A DNA stretch of 64,000 nucleotides from Adiantum capillus-veneris (taxonomy: Eukaryota > Streptophyta > Polypodiopsida > Polypodiales > Pteridaceae): contig CM043966.1 in NCBI GenBank assembly GCA_014529385.2, positions 44,216,537 through 44,280,536 on the forward strand, written 5' to 3'. This document shows, in pieces, positions 9,817 through 21,461 of the stretch; position 1 is the first letter of the stretch, and each line of letters opens with the position of its first letter. Both the position numbers and the translations under genes were made by a program. Below the pieces are notes generated by a model. The model saw only the letters and a list, made by a program, of their open reading frames with translations. It did no database searches and had not been told where the DNA came from.

Positions 9817-12402
9817 TGATAGCCGTTTTTCAGCTCTCTGTAATTTCCATAGTGAGTTACCTCACCCTATCAAATCACTCAAACACTATGGTTACCCTCA
9901 CCCTTTCACTGTATATAGGTGTGTATGAGTTAGGGGACTTTTCCCATATCTTCTTAAAAACCCTCAAGTAGCTAGTCACTGGGCTAGTTGAGCCAAAAAA
10001 AAAAAAAAAAAAAAGTATATTATGGCCCATTTGTGTGTAAATATTTCATTGTATATAGGGCCCAAATAAAAGGATTTTTCATAATTATTTTGGTATTTAT
10101 TTAAATATTTCTACCTAGGGTGTGTTATTTATGCTATGTACATTGACTCACCATTACAATATTTTTTCTTATCTTTTTGCATACTTTATATTCCATATAA
10201 AAATAATTTCATGCAAGCTTCTCTTATTTTTGGTGTAACTCCATCCCAACAAAAATCCAAAAAAACTAGTTCTATTTATGTGTATATTTTTTCACTATTG
10301 TGATTTTTTTCCTTCCTACATCTATTCTCTATTACTCTCATAAATTAGACCACAAAAAATATTCATCTTTTTATGGTAGACTTACAATGAGAGAGATTTA
10401 TTTTGACCCCTTTATATTTTTTCCGCCTATATTATTTATATCTGACATGTACATATTTTTTTAGACCCCTCAATATTTGATTTCCTTAGTTGTACTATTC
10501 ATTTATATCATGATCTCAACAATATCTTCAATTATAGACCTACCAAATAAGGTCAAGGGTATGTGGCATGCATGCATGCACCATGGAGGGCTACTCTTAG
10601 AGGCATTCAAAAGAATCATCCAAAGAAGGACCCCACAAGGACTTTGTGCAGTGGAAAAAGACGGTCGGTTTTGCTGAATTTTTAAAGGTCACTTGCTCTC
10701 CGAATTTGAAAAGGTGATACAAACAAAAGTTGTAGTTCGTGGGCTAAACTTTTATCTCAAATTTTTTCATATTTTTTTGAGCTACGAGCTGTGAGCTATG
10801 AGTTTATTGGTGGACCCCAGTTTGCCCATTCTATGCAGCCACACTCCCTCTTCCACTTTATCATTTTCCTCTTTCACACACACTTCTCCACTCATCATCC
10901 CCACCTCTCTCACCACTCCTTTCTGCACCCTACTCACCTTCTTCTCAACCTTGAAGAATAAGAGAAACCATGGTGAACTCATGTCTCCTACACACACTTC
11001 CATTCCAAAATTGACCACCTAGTCTCATTTTTCCTCATCCATATTACCCATATCTATCAAAAAAACCACAAAATTCAGCCTCTTTTCTTGAAAGACAGCA
11101 TCATGGTGATTGATTACTCATGTTCACTTACCTTGGCTCCCAAGGAAGGTCAAAAGTGGAGAAAAAACGTACCGTCAAAGCTAGTGGACCGTCAACAAGC
11201 GTCAAAATTGACCCTACTCAAGACACTTGGAGCATCAACATTGTAGAAAATCCATATTTTCTTACCTATTAAGAGTTTTTTCTTCCTTATTTGTATCCTA
11301 CTTGGATACTCCCATTGTAAATATCCAATTCCATTTGTAAATCAATAAAAATACTAACTCTACTAATTTACTAACACTAACCTACTATGAAAAGTCCTAT
11401 CACCTCCACTTCTCTCCTCTCTCTCTTCTTCATCTATCCACACCAACTTCTTGATAATTCCAAGCAAAAGAAATTAGATAAGTGTTGAAAATATAACCCA
11501 ACCATGGTTAGAGGAGTAACCCTAGCCCTCAAAATTGCAATAAAAGGAGGGTGTAGCTAGCACAAAAGGGGGGAGTCATAAGCAAGAGCACTATGCTTTA
11601 GCTTGAGAAGCCAAGCTCAACCTCTCTAGAAGGAGCTCTTGAGTGGAAGCTCATTGTATTATGCATGTGCATGTGTTGTAATAGGGGTGATTAGCAAGGG
11701 AACTCTATGACATTGTAAGAGAGAGAGTGATCATTCAATTGAGAGTAGGAAATCTATCATTTCTCCTACTAGTGTAAGCCCAACATTTGCTGAATCAAGG
11801 AGGGTGGATTTGGACTAAGCTTGGATACTTTGTCTCTCTTCCAACGTGAAGTAATGGACAACAATGATGTGTAAGTGTCTTGGTGTTTTTTTAAGTTCTT
11901 GATAGCTTGTCTCTGGGTGTTGTCATCAATTTAGCCATAAATCCCACATACTGTAAGAGGGCGACAGGGTGGAGAGGACTCCCTTGGCCTTAAGACAGTG
12001 ATTGGGGTGGCTTTTCTTGTGATGTGTTGTGGTGTAATTTACTCAAGCTATGTTGAACAAATACTAATCTCACTTTGATTGGTCATGACAGATTTGTAAA
12101 AAGGTATTAATGCAACAAGCACCCCCTCCCTCTTCTCTCTCTTTCTTACATATATAATTGTGTTTGCTTGATCACTGCCGATACATTTCAAAGCAGCCCG
12201 AGCACTATCTCTCTCTCTCTTTACGCGTCCTAGTTTGCATCCAAAACTAGGTGGTGCCCCAAATTTGTGTAGGGTTAGGTTGCGGGTTTGTGTGTGTGTT
12301 TGTTGTTTTTTCCAACCCCAACCCAATTGAGCAGCACGGGAGCCTAGAAGGGTACTTAGAGGCCACTCTTCTTGTTGCCCGCCCCCGCCCCGGACCGCCT
12401 CA
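9817..12402. mobile_element. Nested solo-LTR-like insertion (2586 bp)
   Basis: The boundaries are inferred from the uninterrupted copy at 26040. The insert starts TGATAGCCG, ends CCGCCTCA (TG...CA) and is flanked by GTAG at 9813-9816 and 12403-12406. It has no retroelement coding motif. It holds a possible TATA element (about 9910), an A21 run and a pyrimidine-rich tract (10840-10950). A long solo LTR is the most economical reading; a non-autonomous element is the alternative. Confidence 0.55.
9995..10015. repeat. Poly(A) tract, 21 bp
   Basis: An uninterrupted A run within the nested insertion. It is internal, so it does not mark the end of a retroposon. Confidence 0.95.
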
Positions 12403-12812
12403 GTAGCAACTTGGCAGCACTTCCAAAGCACCGTGCTAAGGTATCGCACAAGAGGTAAATGTTTTAAATCTCCAAGGGAGAGTGTTATTTTTCTCAAATT
12501 TTATCTTGATTTAGCGGTCCTAGTTAGCAAGTAGGTTGTAGCCCTGGGTCAGCTTCATAAGCCTCCAAGGTTTGTGCAAAGGTCTTGCACCCGCACTAAT
12601 CAATAAAAGGGTAAGTTTATGGTTTTTGATAGATGAAAGGGAAAAACTAAAGACTAAGGTTAGATCAGCCCTTTGTCATTTGGTAAGTAGTCTTTGTTTA
12701 CTAAGCGTGGCTAGGCCACATGTCCAAAGTAGCACACACTTGCTTTGAGTGAACTTAACAAGTGTGTGTGAGTATATGTGGTGTCTACACTTGCCAAGAA
12801 GGGTCCAAGAGA

Positions 12813-12813
<1 letters not shown>

Positions 12814-12849
<36 letters not shown>
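12814..12849. repeat. Poly(G) tract, 36 bp
   Basis: Thirty-six consecutive G, followed by T and six more G. The homologous point in the second LTR-like copy (about 26437-26444) has only about eight G, so this run expanded or was assembled from low-quality reads. Confidence 0.85.
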
Positions 12850-12850
<1 letters not shown>

Positions 12851-13295
12851 GGGGGGTGAGTTCTTCATGCAAGACAAGCTAGGACAAGTACATGATAAAC
12901 ATGAGTTGCATTATGGGGTGTTCCCACCTCCCCACCTTATTTGCCAAGTGTTAAGCATTCTAATTGAAGACTAGTTGCACACTTGCACAAGCATATAAGG
13001 AGCGGGTCGTTGGGATTTCTGCTCTCTTTCTCCTCTCACACACTCTCAAGTTCCCAAGTTGGCAAAGCAAGCTCACACTCTCTCTCCACCTCTCTCATGG
13101 GAGCTCTAGAGAGAGACTATGCTCAAGCTCGTGGGCTATGGATGCAAATCGAAGCCAATGAAAGTTTCTTCTTTTCCATCTCTACTATTATATTATACTA
13201 AGCTATGCCAAGAGTTTGCCCATGAGCAAGAGTACATGGAGTATCAATTATTTTTCTTGAAAAATAATTCATTTCACGCTCATCTTCCTCTTTAG

Positions 13296-13702
13296 GCCAC
13301 CAAAGTTAGGACGTTACCCTTAGACCACGGCACCAAGAGCACTTGCTTGTTAGTGATGTGGCTTCTACACACTTTATCTTTGCTACAAGAGTGAGCCAAG
13401 AACTTATGACTCAAGTGAGCTCAGGTAGGCTTAAATGAAAGTTGCTACTTGCACACACAAAGAAAATTGTGATAATGTGCAATGAGCAATGCGCAATGAG
13501 AGGGAACTTAAAATACACACAATGCTATAAAGAGGTAATATGAATGCAATGCAAGGAGTATTAAAAATTGCTCAAATGTTGAGCTTATTTTGTGACATGC
13601 AAATGCAAATCCAAAGAAGATTTGATTCAACAACCAGGGCAAGAGAGAGAACCCTAATGATGTAACATAGAGGGAGATTTATAGGCCAAGGTATGGAACC
13701 AT
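13296..13702. other. No gene seen
   Basis: An AT-rich stretch with no recognisable frame or repeat partner in the window, ending at the minus-strand primer-site-like sequence. Confidence 0.5.
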
Positions 13703-13975
13703 CGGCTCTAATACCACATGTTGGGATTAGTGATACTAGGGTGGATGTGTAAGCATAGCATTCATAGTTGGATTAGTATGATGATTAACAGTAGCATTTA
13801 ATTAGAACGACTCGATGCTAATAGCACAAGAGGTGAACAAAGTAATCAAGTTCTCATTACATTAGGCTAGCATATAGCTACAAGAGTAAGAGTGTGATAC
13901 AAATGATCATATAAGGGGCTCATTGTACAGGAGAAGGAGTGGCATCTTGGTGGCATCATTAGTGAATTGCAAAGG
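13703..13975 (-). mobile_element. Minus-strand LTR end with adjacent primer binding site
   Basis: Read on the minus strand, an LTR tail ends CACTAATCCCAACA at 13719. Two bases later follows TGGTATTAGAGCC (13704-13716), close to the initiator-Met primer site TGGTATCAGAGCC. The LTR part (13719 to about 13975) matches the plus-strand LTR at 15230-15330 in inverted orientation (GATGCCACTCCTTCTCCT and CCACCCTAGTATCACTAATC are shared). Its far end and any coding part are missing or unrecognised. Confidence 0.6.
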
Positions 13976-14950
13976 GTATTTTTGGGTATCTTAGGTGGAC
14001 TTCAAAAATCACTCAATTGGCTTGATTGTTCATAGTTAGGTCTGTAGCGGAGCGTCACACGTGAAAATTCTTGGCATCAGGGTGCTTTAGGCGCACATTC
14101 ACACGGGCCCTCCAATTTTGGTGGAACTCCAAATCAAGACTTCAAGAGCCTTTTCCACAGCTTGCAAGGCCTGATACCTGCAAAACTTCTTCAACCCTAC
14201 AAATAGGGCTTTCCTCACGGTGCAAGCCCTAAAACTTGCAACCCCGATCCTTCAAGGCCTTTTGTAATGAGTATTTTGCACCAGTGGAGATTCTCCAAAG
14301 ACCCCCCGTTTAAGACATTCTTAAGAGGAATCCTTACTTAAATTTTCCATTTTTCTTCTCTTGAGTCTCAACAAGCACTAGTGAAGAGAAGCTTCATGAG
14401 AGTGAAGAAAGCTTTTGTAAGTTTTCTTGAGAAACTGGTGCATAAATTCACATAGAGTATTAGACACTACCCCTATTGGGAAAGACTTGCCTCTCACATA
14501 TTTGTCCCAAGCACACACATGAAGCCTATAAACAAGCTTAAATGAAACTATCCATGGAGAAGACGGAGCAATACAAGAGGAGCTTCAAGTATAAGGGAGA
14601 ACTCATCATGTTAAGTGAAGGAGAACATGAGGATTGAAGATCATGATGGCTGTCAACATGGAGATGAAGAAATGAAGAATGCAAGTGACCATGAAGAAAT
14701 TTATGAAAATGACATGAAGACGACAACTACAACATGAAGGGCATCATCAATGGCATGATATACGAGAAGAGGAGACACTTCCCTCTTCACATGAATTTAT
14801 TTTGATATGGTCCCTAGGATCTTTATTTGTGAGCCTACATGATGTATCCTAGTGAACCTTGGAGATGAATCCAATTGAGAACCACCATGATGCATGTGAA
14901 CCTTTGTAGATGTATCAAAGAGATTCCTAGAGTCATATGAAATCTAGTCT
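13976..14950. other. No gene seen
   Basis: Only short open stretches occur. The GAAGA-rich segment at 14540-14710 gives no convincing protein. It could be decayed internal sequence of the element whose LTR follows. Confidence 0.45.
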
Positions 14951-14962
14951 TAGGGGGGCATA

Positions 14963-15697
14963 TGTTGGGGATAACATAAGATTAGGGTAATTTAGAGATT
15001 ACCCTAGATTACCCTAGATTACCCTAGTCTTATGGAGCCTCTCCCTAGCCATGCATGATGATTTGATGATGTAGAATGATGCACCATGATATACCTATGA
15101 CCCATGGACCTTTCTAGCCCCTCTACACATGGATAGGGGCACATTTAGTAGGTCAAAAGTAGCCCTAAAAAGGTGCATACGAGATTTCCAATAGAATCTC
15201 TCCCAAATGCATGAACCATAGTTGCTATGACACCTCATTGATGATGTCACCCAAGATGCCACTCCTTCTCCTATATAATGAGCCCCTTTGAATGCTATAT
15301 TAACGCCTCCACCCTAGTATCACTAATCACTACAATACCATGGAATCTTGAAGAACACCATCTTCTCAATTCAAAAAAAGCTTTGCAAAAGCAAAAAGCT
15401 TCGCAAGAGCACAAATATATATTGTTACAAAGCTCTCTTTTGAGAGGATTATCATACAAAGTCCTTTTCGAGGGGGGACTGACTCCAAGCAAATCCGATC
15501 CTCATTGAGTTTTCAATCCTAATTGGGTATTCTCTTTGAATTATGTGCATGACTATAGTGCTTTTTATTGTGTGATTGTGTAAAAAAATCAGCCCGACAC
15601 AACCTATAATCTCCTTTCTATCTTTCTCTTAAGAAAAACTTTCTCCTTTCATAGTTAATTTTGTTGAATCTAAAAGTAAGTATTAGATTCTCTAACA
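14963..15697 (+). mobile_element. LTR (735 bp) with polypurine tract on its left and primer-site-like sequence on its right
   Basis: The LTR begins TGTTGGGGATAAC and ends CTCTAACA, giving TGTT...AACA ends. A purine run (TAGGGGGGCATA, about 14951-14962) abuts the start. TTGGTTTCACAGATGAGG, a diverged initiator-Met-like primer site, follows at 15698. A TATATAA box lies at 15272-15278. A 10-11-bp ATTACCCTAG unit is repeated three times near 14998-15031. Part of the LTR matches the minus-strand LTR at 13719. Confidence 0.55.
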
Positions 15698-16099
15698 TTG
15701 GTTTCACAGATGAGGTTTTTCTTAGAAGAGAGGTCCTTTAGTAATTTATGAAAGGTTGAAGTTATTCATTGCAATAGGGTAAGTGGGACTAGGATTTATT
15801 ATCTTGGTTGATATGCATGTTTACAGGGTACAAGGACATAAGCGGGACCTATAGTCTCATAATGGAGTCTTTTGAGACTTGTCTTTGGCTTAACCATTAT
15901 TGAGCTATTAGTCTCCTTATAGGAATTGGTGGCATCCTCACACTATTAAACCCACTCCACTACTCTTTGCAATTAACAATATTCTAAACCATGGGTGTAG
16001 TTACTCAAGTGCTAATTTTCAAGGGATAAGAGGAGTAGTAGCCAAAGTTTTGGAAATGCCAAGGAAGGAGCTAGCATACACATATAAAGAAATTATATC
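15698..16099 (+). other. Possible primer binding site and untranslated leader
   Basis: The first 18 bases resemble a degraded initiator-Met primer site. The rest is non-coding and precedes the gag ATG at 16100. Confidence 0.35.
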
Positions 16100-17620
16100 A
16101 TGGCAGAACATAATCAAGAGAATGTAATTAATATTGACAACTTAGATTTGGCTCATGGTATAGCATTTGATGATGGTTGTAGAGTTGTCAACTACCTTGT
16201 TGACAATTTACAAGAAGCAATAGGAAACCCTACCTTGCAAGTAGAGGTTCAAGCCAAATTCAATCCCTCCAAGCTCAAGTTTTCCCAAGTGCCCAAGAAG
16301 AGAGAATTTCTGCGAGGCCTCCTAGTGAGACCTCCAAAAGTTCCAAAAGAGGAATCTCTTTGGGTAATGAAGAGGAGATATCAAAAGACCTTCTAGGCAA
16401 TTTGTTTGAGCAGAGAAAGTGCGCCCTGAACTTTCAAGGGAGAGGAATGAATGCAACACCCCTCCAACCTCTGAAAGTGATGCTACCCTAAGAAGATGGT
16501 AGGCATGATAGACACCTAATCTTCCCAAAAAGAGGAGGAAGTCATCAAATACTCCCTCCCATGACAATTTAAAGAAGGGAGAAAGAAATCCAAGTAAGAG
16601 GAAGCTAAGAAAGCTGTCACCATCTTTGTCTTCCTCTTCCTCTTCATCATCATCACCATCTTCATCTTCCTCTTCCTCTTCATCATCATTACCATCTTTT
16701 GAAACAGAGGATAGTGACTTGCCACCCAAGAGATAGAAGAGAAGGGGTAAACGGAGGAGCTATGCAACATGGGAGAGGGCACATAAGTTGAATAAATGCA
16801 AAGAGGGAGGAAAGAACATTAGTTTCCTTACCTATGATGGAACCTTCAGAGCAACCAATTAAGTATTGGTCTTTCTCCAACAATTTGATGTGGCTTTTGG
16901 AGATGAAGATTTCTTGGAATCTTCAAAGCTCCAAATTGTTTCAATGCATTTTAAAAGGTCAACCCGTCAATGGTGGGCAAGCCTACATAGTTAAGGTGAA
17001 GCTTTGAAGACATAGAAAGCTTCGAGGATTTCTATTACAAAGCAATTCTTTGCAAGTGATGCCAAATTCCTTATAGAATGCCGAAGCTTGAAGATGGCTC
17101 CATACGAGTTTGTCCAAGAGTATGTGGATAAGTTTTGAGAGTTACATCTCAAAGTCATTGTTCACAAAAAGATAGAATTTGCAAAGCAAAAGAAACAATT
17201 TTGTGTTGGCCTATCTGAGGAGATGAGTGAGTATGTCAACTCACAAAGTCCTACAACTATTTTGGACGTCATACATTATACTTAAATGCTTCGAGGATTC
17301 ATTTCCAACAAGGGACTAAGAAGGGTTCCAAGCCAAGGAATTAACTAAGCCAAATGGGAAGAACAATGCGACACAGAATTCTCCCAAGGCTAACAACAAC
17401 AACAACAAACAAAAGGCAAAAGAAAAGAGCTACAAAGGTAAAAATAAACTTTCTCCTAAGAGGTTGAACATTATCATAACGATAACAAAGTGTTTCAAGT
17501 GTGGAGATCAAGGTCATGTTTCTCGGGCATATCCCAAGAGAAATGACGTAATGACCCTTCTAGAGCCACCACGGTGGAAGCTCTAAAAGAGAAAGCCCAT
17601 TGCAAAGGAGCACCACTCTC
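16100..17620 (+). pseudogene. Ty3/gypsy gag, degraded (element X)
   Basis: Gag forms the virus-like particle. The N terminus opens with an ATG at 16100 (MAEHNQENVIN). A Ser/Pro-rich linker follows (about 16610-16700), encoded by TCC/TCA repeats. The retrotransposon gag domain comes next with FLTYDGTF, RQWWASLH, KQFFASDAKFL and MAPYEFVQEYVDKF (about 16800-17150). An Asn/Lys-rich tract leads to the zinc knuckle CFKCGDQGHVSRAYPK at about 17491. There the final Cys of the CX2CX4HX4C pattern is Tyr. Several frameshifts and stops interrupt it. Confidence 0.8.
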
Positions 17621-17875
17621 TTATGCTTGAGGAAAAGTAAGAGAGCACGATGCCTTCATTTTGTTTGACCCTAGCTCTACCCACAACTTCACTTCTGTTG
17701 AGCTAGCTAACAAGCTAGAAATTCATGACTTTGAGATGGGAGATGTGGTACAAGCTGATGGAGCTTTCAAAGGGCAAGAGGCCTCAATCACCCCGCTGAT
17801 TGGGAAGCTAAGGCTCCATGTGCAAAGCTACGTTGATAAAGAAGAGTTCTTCATCTCTCCACTCAAGGAGTCTTA
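17621..17875 (+). pseudogene. First half of retropepsin domain (element X)
   Basis: The frame reads FDPSSTHNFTSVELANKLEI, where DPSS replaces the usual D-S/T-G active site, then KLRLHVQSYVDKEEFFISPL. The expected ILG motif is missing here. It appears at 23485 after the repeated ACTCAAG. The domain is therefore split by about 5.6 kb. Loss of the catalytic triad indicates an inactive protease. Confidence 0.75.
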
Positions 17876-18180
17876 CAAGATGACGAGCGAGTTTTTTTGA
17901 GCAACAAAAAAGCGAGCAAGTCCATCAATAAACTTGAGTTCTTGTGTCGTCCCACAGTCTTGAGTTTGGATGTGGGATGGCTCCCATTTTGTCACGATGT
18001 TTGGCCATTGGCTGTGTTTGACTGTTTTCAAGATGCTTGCAATCAAATAAGGGATTGCATTGTGGATCTACAATTGCAGTCATACCAAAGATAACTTTAA
18101 CATTGCCCTTACCCCTAGTGCTTCTGACTCTCCCACTCAGGCAACACTACCCCACCTTGTCATCCCCAAAGGTTCTTTAC

Positions 18181-18183
<3 letters not shown>
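17876..18183. other. Start of the 5.6-kb inserted or rearranged block
   Basis: The sequence no longer matches a gypsy protease, and no domain is recognised. Short open frames run into the CT microsatellite and are not credible genes. Confidence 0.4.

Positions 18184-18260
<77 letters not shown>
18184..18260. repeat. (CT)n microsatellite, 77 bp
   Basis: A pure CT run. A second copy with similar flanks (ACCCCACCTTGTCATCCCC before each) follows at 18366, so the unit of flank plus CT run is duplicated. Confidence 0.95.
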
Positions 18261-18263
<3 letters not shown>

Positions 18264-18362
18264 CCTAAGATGAGAGGAATATCCCCCCGTTTCCCCATAT
18301 AACTTTAATGTTTCCCCAATCGGGAAACATTGCCCCACCTTGTCATCCCCGAATATTCTTTA

Positions 18363-18365
<3 letters not shown>

Positions 18366-18407
<42 letters not shown>
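18366..18407. repeat. (CT)n microsatellite, about 42 bp
   Basis: The second CT run of the duplicated flank-plus-CT unit. Confidence 0.95.
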
Positions 18408-18409
<2 letters not shown>

Positions 18410-18651
18410 AGATCATGGGAGTATCACCCCATTTCCCATATAGATTTACTGCAATAATGACATCATGGTTTTCCCAAAGGACTGATAATTATGGCTTTAT
18501 GTATCAACCAATGGAAAAGTTTGTAGAGAGAAAAACAAGCCATTTTCCCCCCTTTCTTTTCAAGAAAGGTTGAATTAGATCAATCTACTAAAAAGGAAAA
18601 GAAAGTACATACCCACACAAAGGAGGTGGGTAAGTACCGTACAAAAGGGAA

Positions 18652-19500
18652 TTAGGACAAAATGAGGTCTCTCATCCTTAATTTAGCTGCAGAATAGAAC
18701 TTGGGTAAAATGGATCTCCACCTTTGCCGTCTTATGGCTTTTTGAAGCTCAGTAAGGGTTACATCTTCAAGGGCTTCAATAGTCAGATTACATAGATTAG
18801 AAGATGCTTGGGCTAAATGATACTTGACACTAGAGATATGAGGGGGGTTAGTGCCATTGGAGAGGACACAATTCCTTTGCAACCATATGTGCCACATGAT
18901 GATTTCCCTCCAAATCTTCTATAAAGGGATATCTAGACCTTTACATTGGCCAAACAGCAAGTCCTTGATTGTCATGTCCATTGAAGAGATTTGGATGTGA
19001 ATCTTCCTCAGCATTACCATAATTGGTAGATTAGAATGGCAAAAATACGAGAGGTGAGGACAATCTTCTACATTAGATTTACACCTCTAACACAAACCAT
19101 TGTTGAATTTAATGTGTAGAGCTCTCTACCCACACCATACACCTTGGTGTATGATAATCCATAGCAGGTAGCTGCATTTGCTAGCCAAAGGGTAGGCCCA
19201 TATACATTTAAACCTGTATTCCCACTATTTGCAACTCTAATGGACTCTCCATTTTCGATTTAGCTTCTTTTTCATGTTGGCTGCTAGCCCACCCACTACC
19301 TTGAACTGTGAGAACATCTCAAAAGTAATGGATATCTCAGAAGTAATGGTCTGTAGACTGTTATGACTCAAGGTGGCCTTGTGGGATACATTAACTTTGA
19401 ACATCAGCTCCTTTGCTCTCTCCAAGAACCATCTTGCATTAGTTATACTGATGTTGAATTCCTCCAGTAGATCATATTCATTCTTCAACTTGTTGTTGAG
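18652..19500 (-). pseudogene. LINE ORF2 C-terminal end with zf-RVT-like region, degraded
   Basis: The minus strand reads a zf-RVT-like domain: WAYPLASKCSYLLWIIIHQG, RALHIKFNNGLC, then a CX2C...HX4C pattern in RCKSNVEDCPHLSYFC (about 18960-19190). It is followed by MWHIWLQRNCVLSNG and a basic tail. This is the usual C-terminal end of plant L1-type (non-LTR) ORF2 downstream of the reverse transcriptase. The open frame just upstream (19237-19488, ending GLAANMKKKLNRKWRV) may belong to the same element but carries no motif I recognise. Endonuclease and RT are absent, so it is probably a 5'-truncated copy. Stops lie inside the zinc finger. Confidence 0.72.
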
Positions 19501-20000
19501 AAAAATATCTCCCTAACATTTGATGCTAGCTTTAAATCACTTGTGTTCCCTAATTCAAAGCTCCAGCTTGTAACACACAACAAAAGATCCTGTGCAAGGG
19601 GGATCAGACATGAGACAAAGATAGTTATTCTTGAAAAAATTAGAAGGAGTTCAAGATCCATTGATAGTGTCCCAGGCAGTCCAAAACCTGCATACAACAG
19701 AAGAGCCATAAGGTTTAATGCTTTGCAGTCTGAACTTAGAACATTCCCTCTTGATAAGGAGTGCCTAGTAATAACTAGAGCTACAAAGAGAACATAGCTT
19801 TAAAGCCGTTGCCCTTTGGGCAAACCAAAAAAAAACTCCCATGCATATTGAGGAAGCCAGACCTGCTCCGACAGCTGTTTAGCTTCTCCAACATGCTCGA
19901 GAAATATTTTTTCCAAACAAATGTAATCCAATTTAATCAAGATGCAGATTTCATAAAAAAAAACGAACAAAAAATGTCATAGCATTGTGCGGATTGACCA
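19501..20000. other. No gene seen
   Basis: Short open frames on both strands carry no recognisable domain; 19501-19710 on the minus strand could be further LINE sequence. Confidence 0.35.
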
Positions 20001-20014
20001 CAGTTGGCGGTATC

Positions 20015-20555
20015 ACATGGTATTGGAACTAGTTTGCGCCGGTGCGGATCGGTTTAGACGAGTTTCACCAAGATCTATTGTTTGAATTTTATTTTTTTCC
20101 AAAAACTTGGTAAGCCTACGTATGAAAATAGTACTATAAAATTGACTAAATTTGAAAGTTTTTGCACAAAATTTCTCTAACTTTTGTGGCTATTGTCACC
20201 TTTAAATTTAAATTTGAGGAGTAATATGGTACTCTAAAACGAAGGCTTTCATGCGCATTGCTAGCTGCAATCGATTAAAAAAATAAATAAATCAAAACCT
20301 TTCTTTGTATAGCATTCTCATTGCTTGTTGAACTTGCTGGAACCAATCCGCGCCAGTGCTGACCAGTTTTGACAGGGGGATATTTAACGCTGGAACGCTC
20401 TAGAATGTGGGAGCTTTCCCCTAAGCCTTTCCTAACTAGAATATCACTCTCATTGCTCATGGATTGTGCTGGAACTAGTCCGCACCGGCGTGGACTGGTT
20501 TCGACAAGGGGCAGGGTGTTATTTAACAATGGAATGCTCTGGAATGCGTGGCTAC
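20015..20555. repeat. Three diverged copies of a roughly 35-110-bp repeat
   Basis: A core like GGAACTAGTCCGCACCGGCG...GGTTTCGAC occurs near 20025, 20338 and 20471. The last two copies share about 110 bp (from TCTCATTGCT through TATTTAAC to GGAATGC) at roughly 75% by eye. Confidence 0.7.
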
Positions 20556-20656
20556 TCGTGCAGGGTGGGGGGCAGCTAGAGGCAGAAGAGGCGAGAGCTA
20601 GGAGTTGAACGCAAAGAGAAGAGGTTTTACAAAAGCTTGAAAAGGGGGGCTATTAG

Positions 20657-20659
<3 letters not shown>

Positions 20660-20690
<31 letters not shown>
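20660..20690. repeat. (CT)n microsatellite
   Basis: A 30-bp CT run in otherwise non-coding sequence. Confidence 0.95.
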
Positions 20691-20692
<2 letters not shown>

Positions 20693-20699
20693 GGTTGCT

Positions 20700-21360
20700 A
20701 CTCTTTCTTCTCGTTTTTGCTTTGGGAAACTTGCACAATCATTGGTCCTCATGGTTTGGAGAGAGCGAGGATTACCAAGCAGTAGCAAGCATCCACGCTA
20801 TGTCTTTAGAAAACGACATAATAAGCATGAGGCTACAGGCGGAGAGTGCCACTGAGGGTGTCTGCAGAAGGATTGGTTTTTGTCTACGAAAGGAAAGAGC
20901 AACAGGAGGAGATTCTCGGGGGGTTCACCTTTTAGTACCCCTTATAACATGTATGAATGAATAAAATGACCCCTCTTTTTAAGAATTTTTTTCCAAAATT
21001 GAATATAAAAATCCCTTATTTTAATGTATCTCTATTAAATTGCCTAAAATTTTTGCATTAAAAAACCCCTCTTTCGAACTCACGTTATACATTAACATGA
21101 TTACATAGTGCACCCCCCAAGAGGAAATTATTGATGCTAGGCTCCATGTTCTGCAAGGCTCTCTCTTTCTCTCTCTGCCACTGTGCATACTTTCTACTCC
21201 ATTCCGCAAGTTGCAACCAAATCAAGAGCTCACGTTTGATGCCAACACGATGTGGCTGGCGACATTGTATGCAAGCAGCCAGAGTGCCTTATTGGTGTAG
21301 TAGCCAACAAAATTCCTCTTTCAACATGACTTGATCGCCATTGTTGGTGGAGGAACTCAA
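20700..21360. other. No gene seen
   Basis: Only short open frames overlapping microsatellites; no domain recognised. Confidence 0.45.
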
Positions 21361-21362
21361 GC

Positions 21363-21387
21363 GGGGGGGGGGGGGGGGGGGGGGGGG

Positions 21388-21459
<72 letters not shown>
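21363..21459. repeat. Poly(G) 26 bp joined to (GA)n 69 bp
   Basis: Twenty-six G (21363-21388) run directly into a GA repeat (21391-21459), giving an almost pure purine strand of 97 bp. Confidence 0.92.

Positions 21460-21461
<2 letters not shown>

Larger units (their letters stand above)
9404..13295 (+). mobile_element. LTR-like repeat, copy 1 (likely 5' LTR of element X), split by a nested insertion
   Basis: Segments 9404-9816 and 12403-13295 together match 25656-26890 at roughly 80% by eye. The match starts with TGTCATAAATATTAA against TGTCTCATGAATATCAA and ends near CATCTTCCTCTT. In copy 2 the two halves are contiguous; here they are separated by 2586 bp. Copy 2 sits behind a gypsy pol end and a purine tract, so the repeat is probably an LTR and this copy the upstream one. 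No primer binding site was found after 13295, so this could also be a separate family member. Confidence 0.6.

Noticed and set aside
9995-10015. Poly(A) tract as the end of a SINE or LINE
   Set aside because: It is internal to the TG...CA insertion and has no target duplication around it.
12048-12497. 149-codon minus-strand open frame
   Set aside because: It crosses the insertion boundary at 12402 and has no domain, so it is a chance frame built from two unrelated sequences.
14998-15031. Telomere-like ATTACCCTAG repeats
   Set aside because: Only three units, and not the plant CCCTAAA repeat; they lie inside an LTR.
16322-16729. Minus-strand frame rich in Glu/Asp runs
   Set aside because: It is the reverse reading of the Ser-rich linker of the plus-strand gag.
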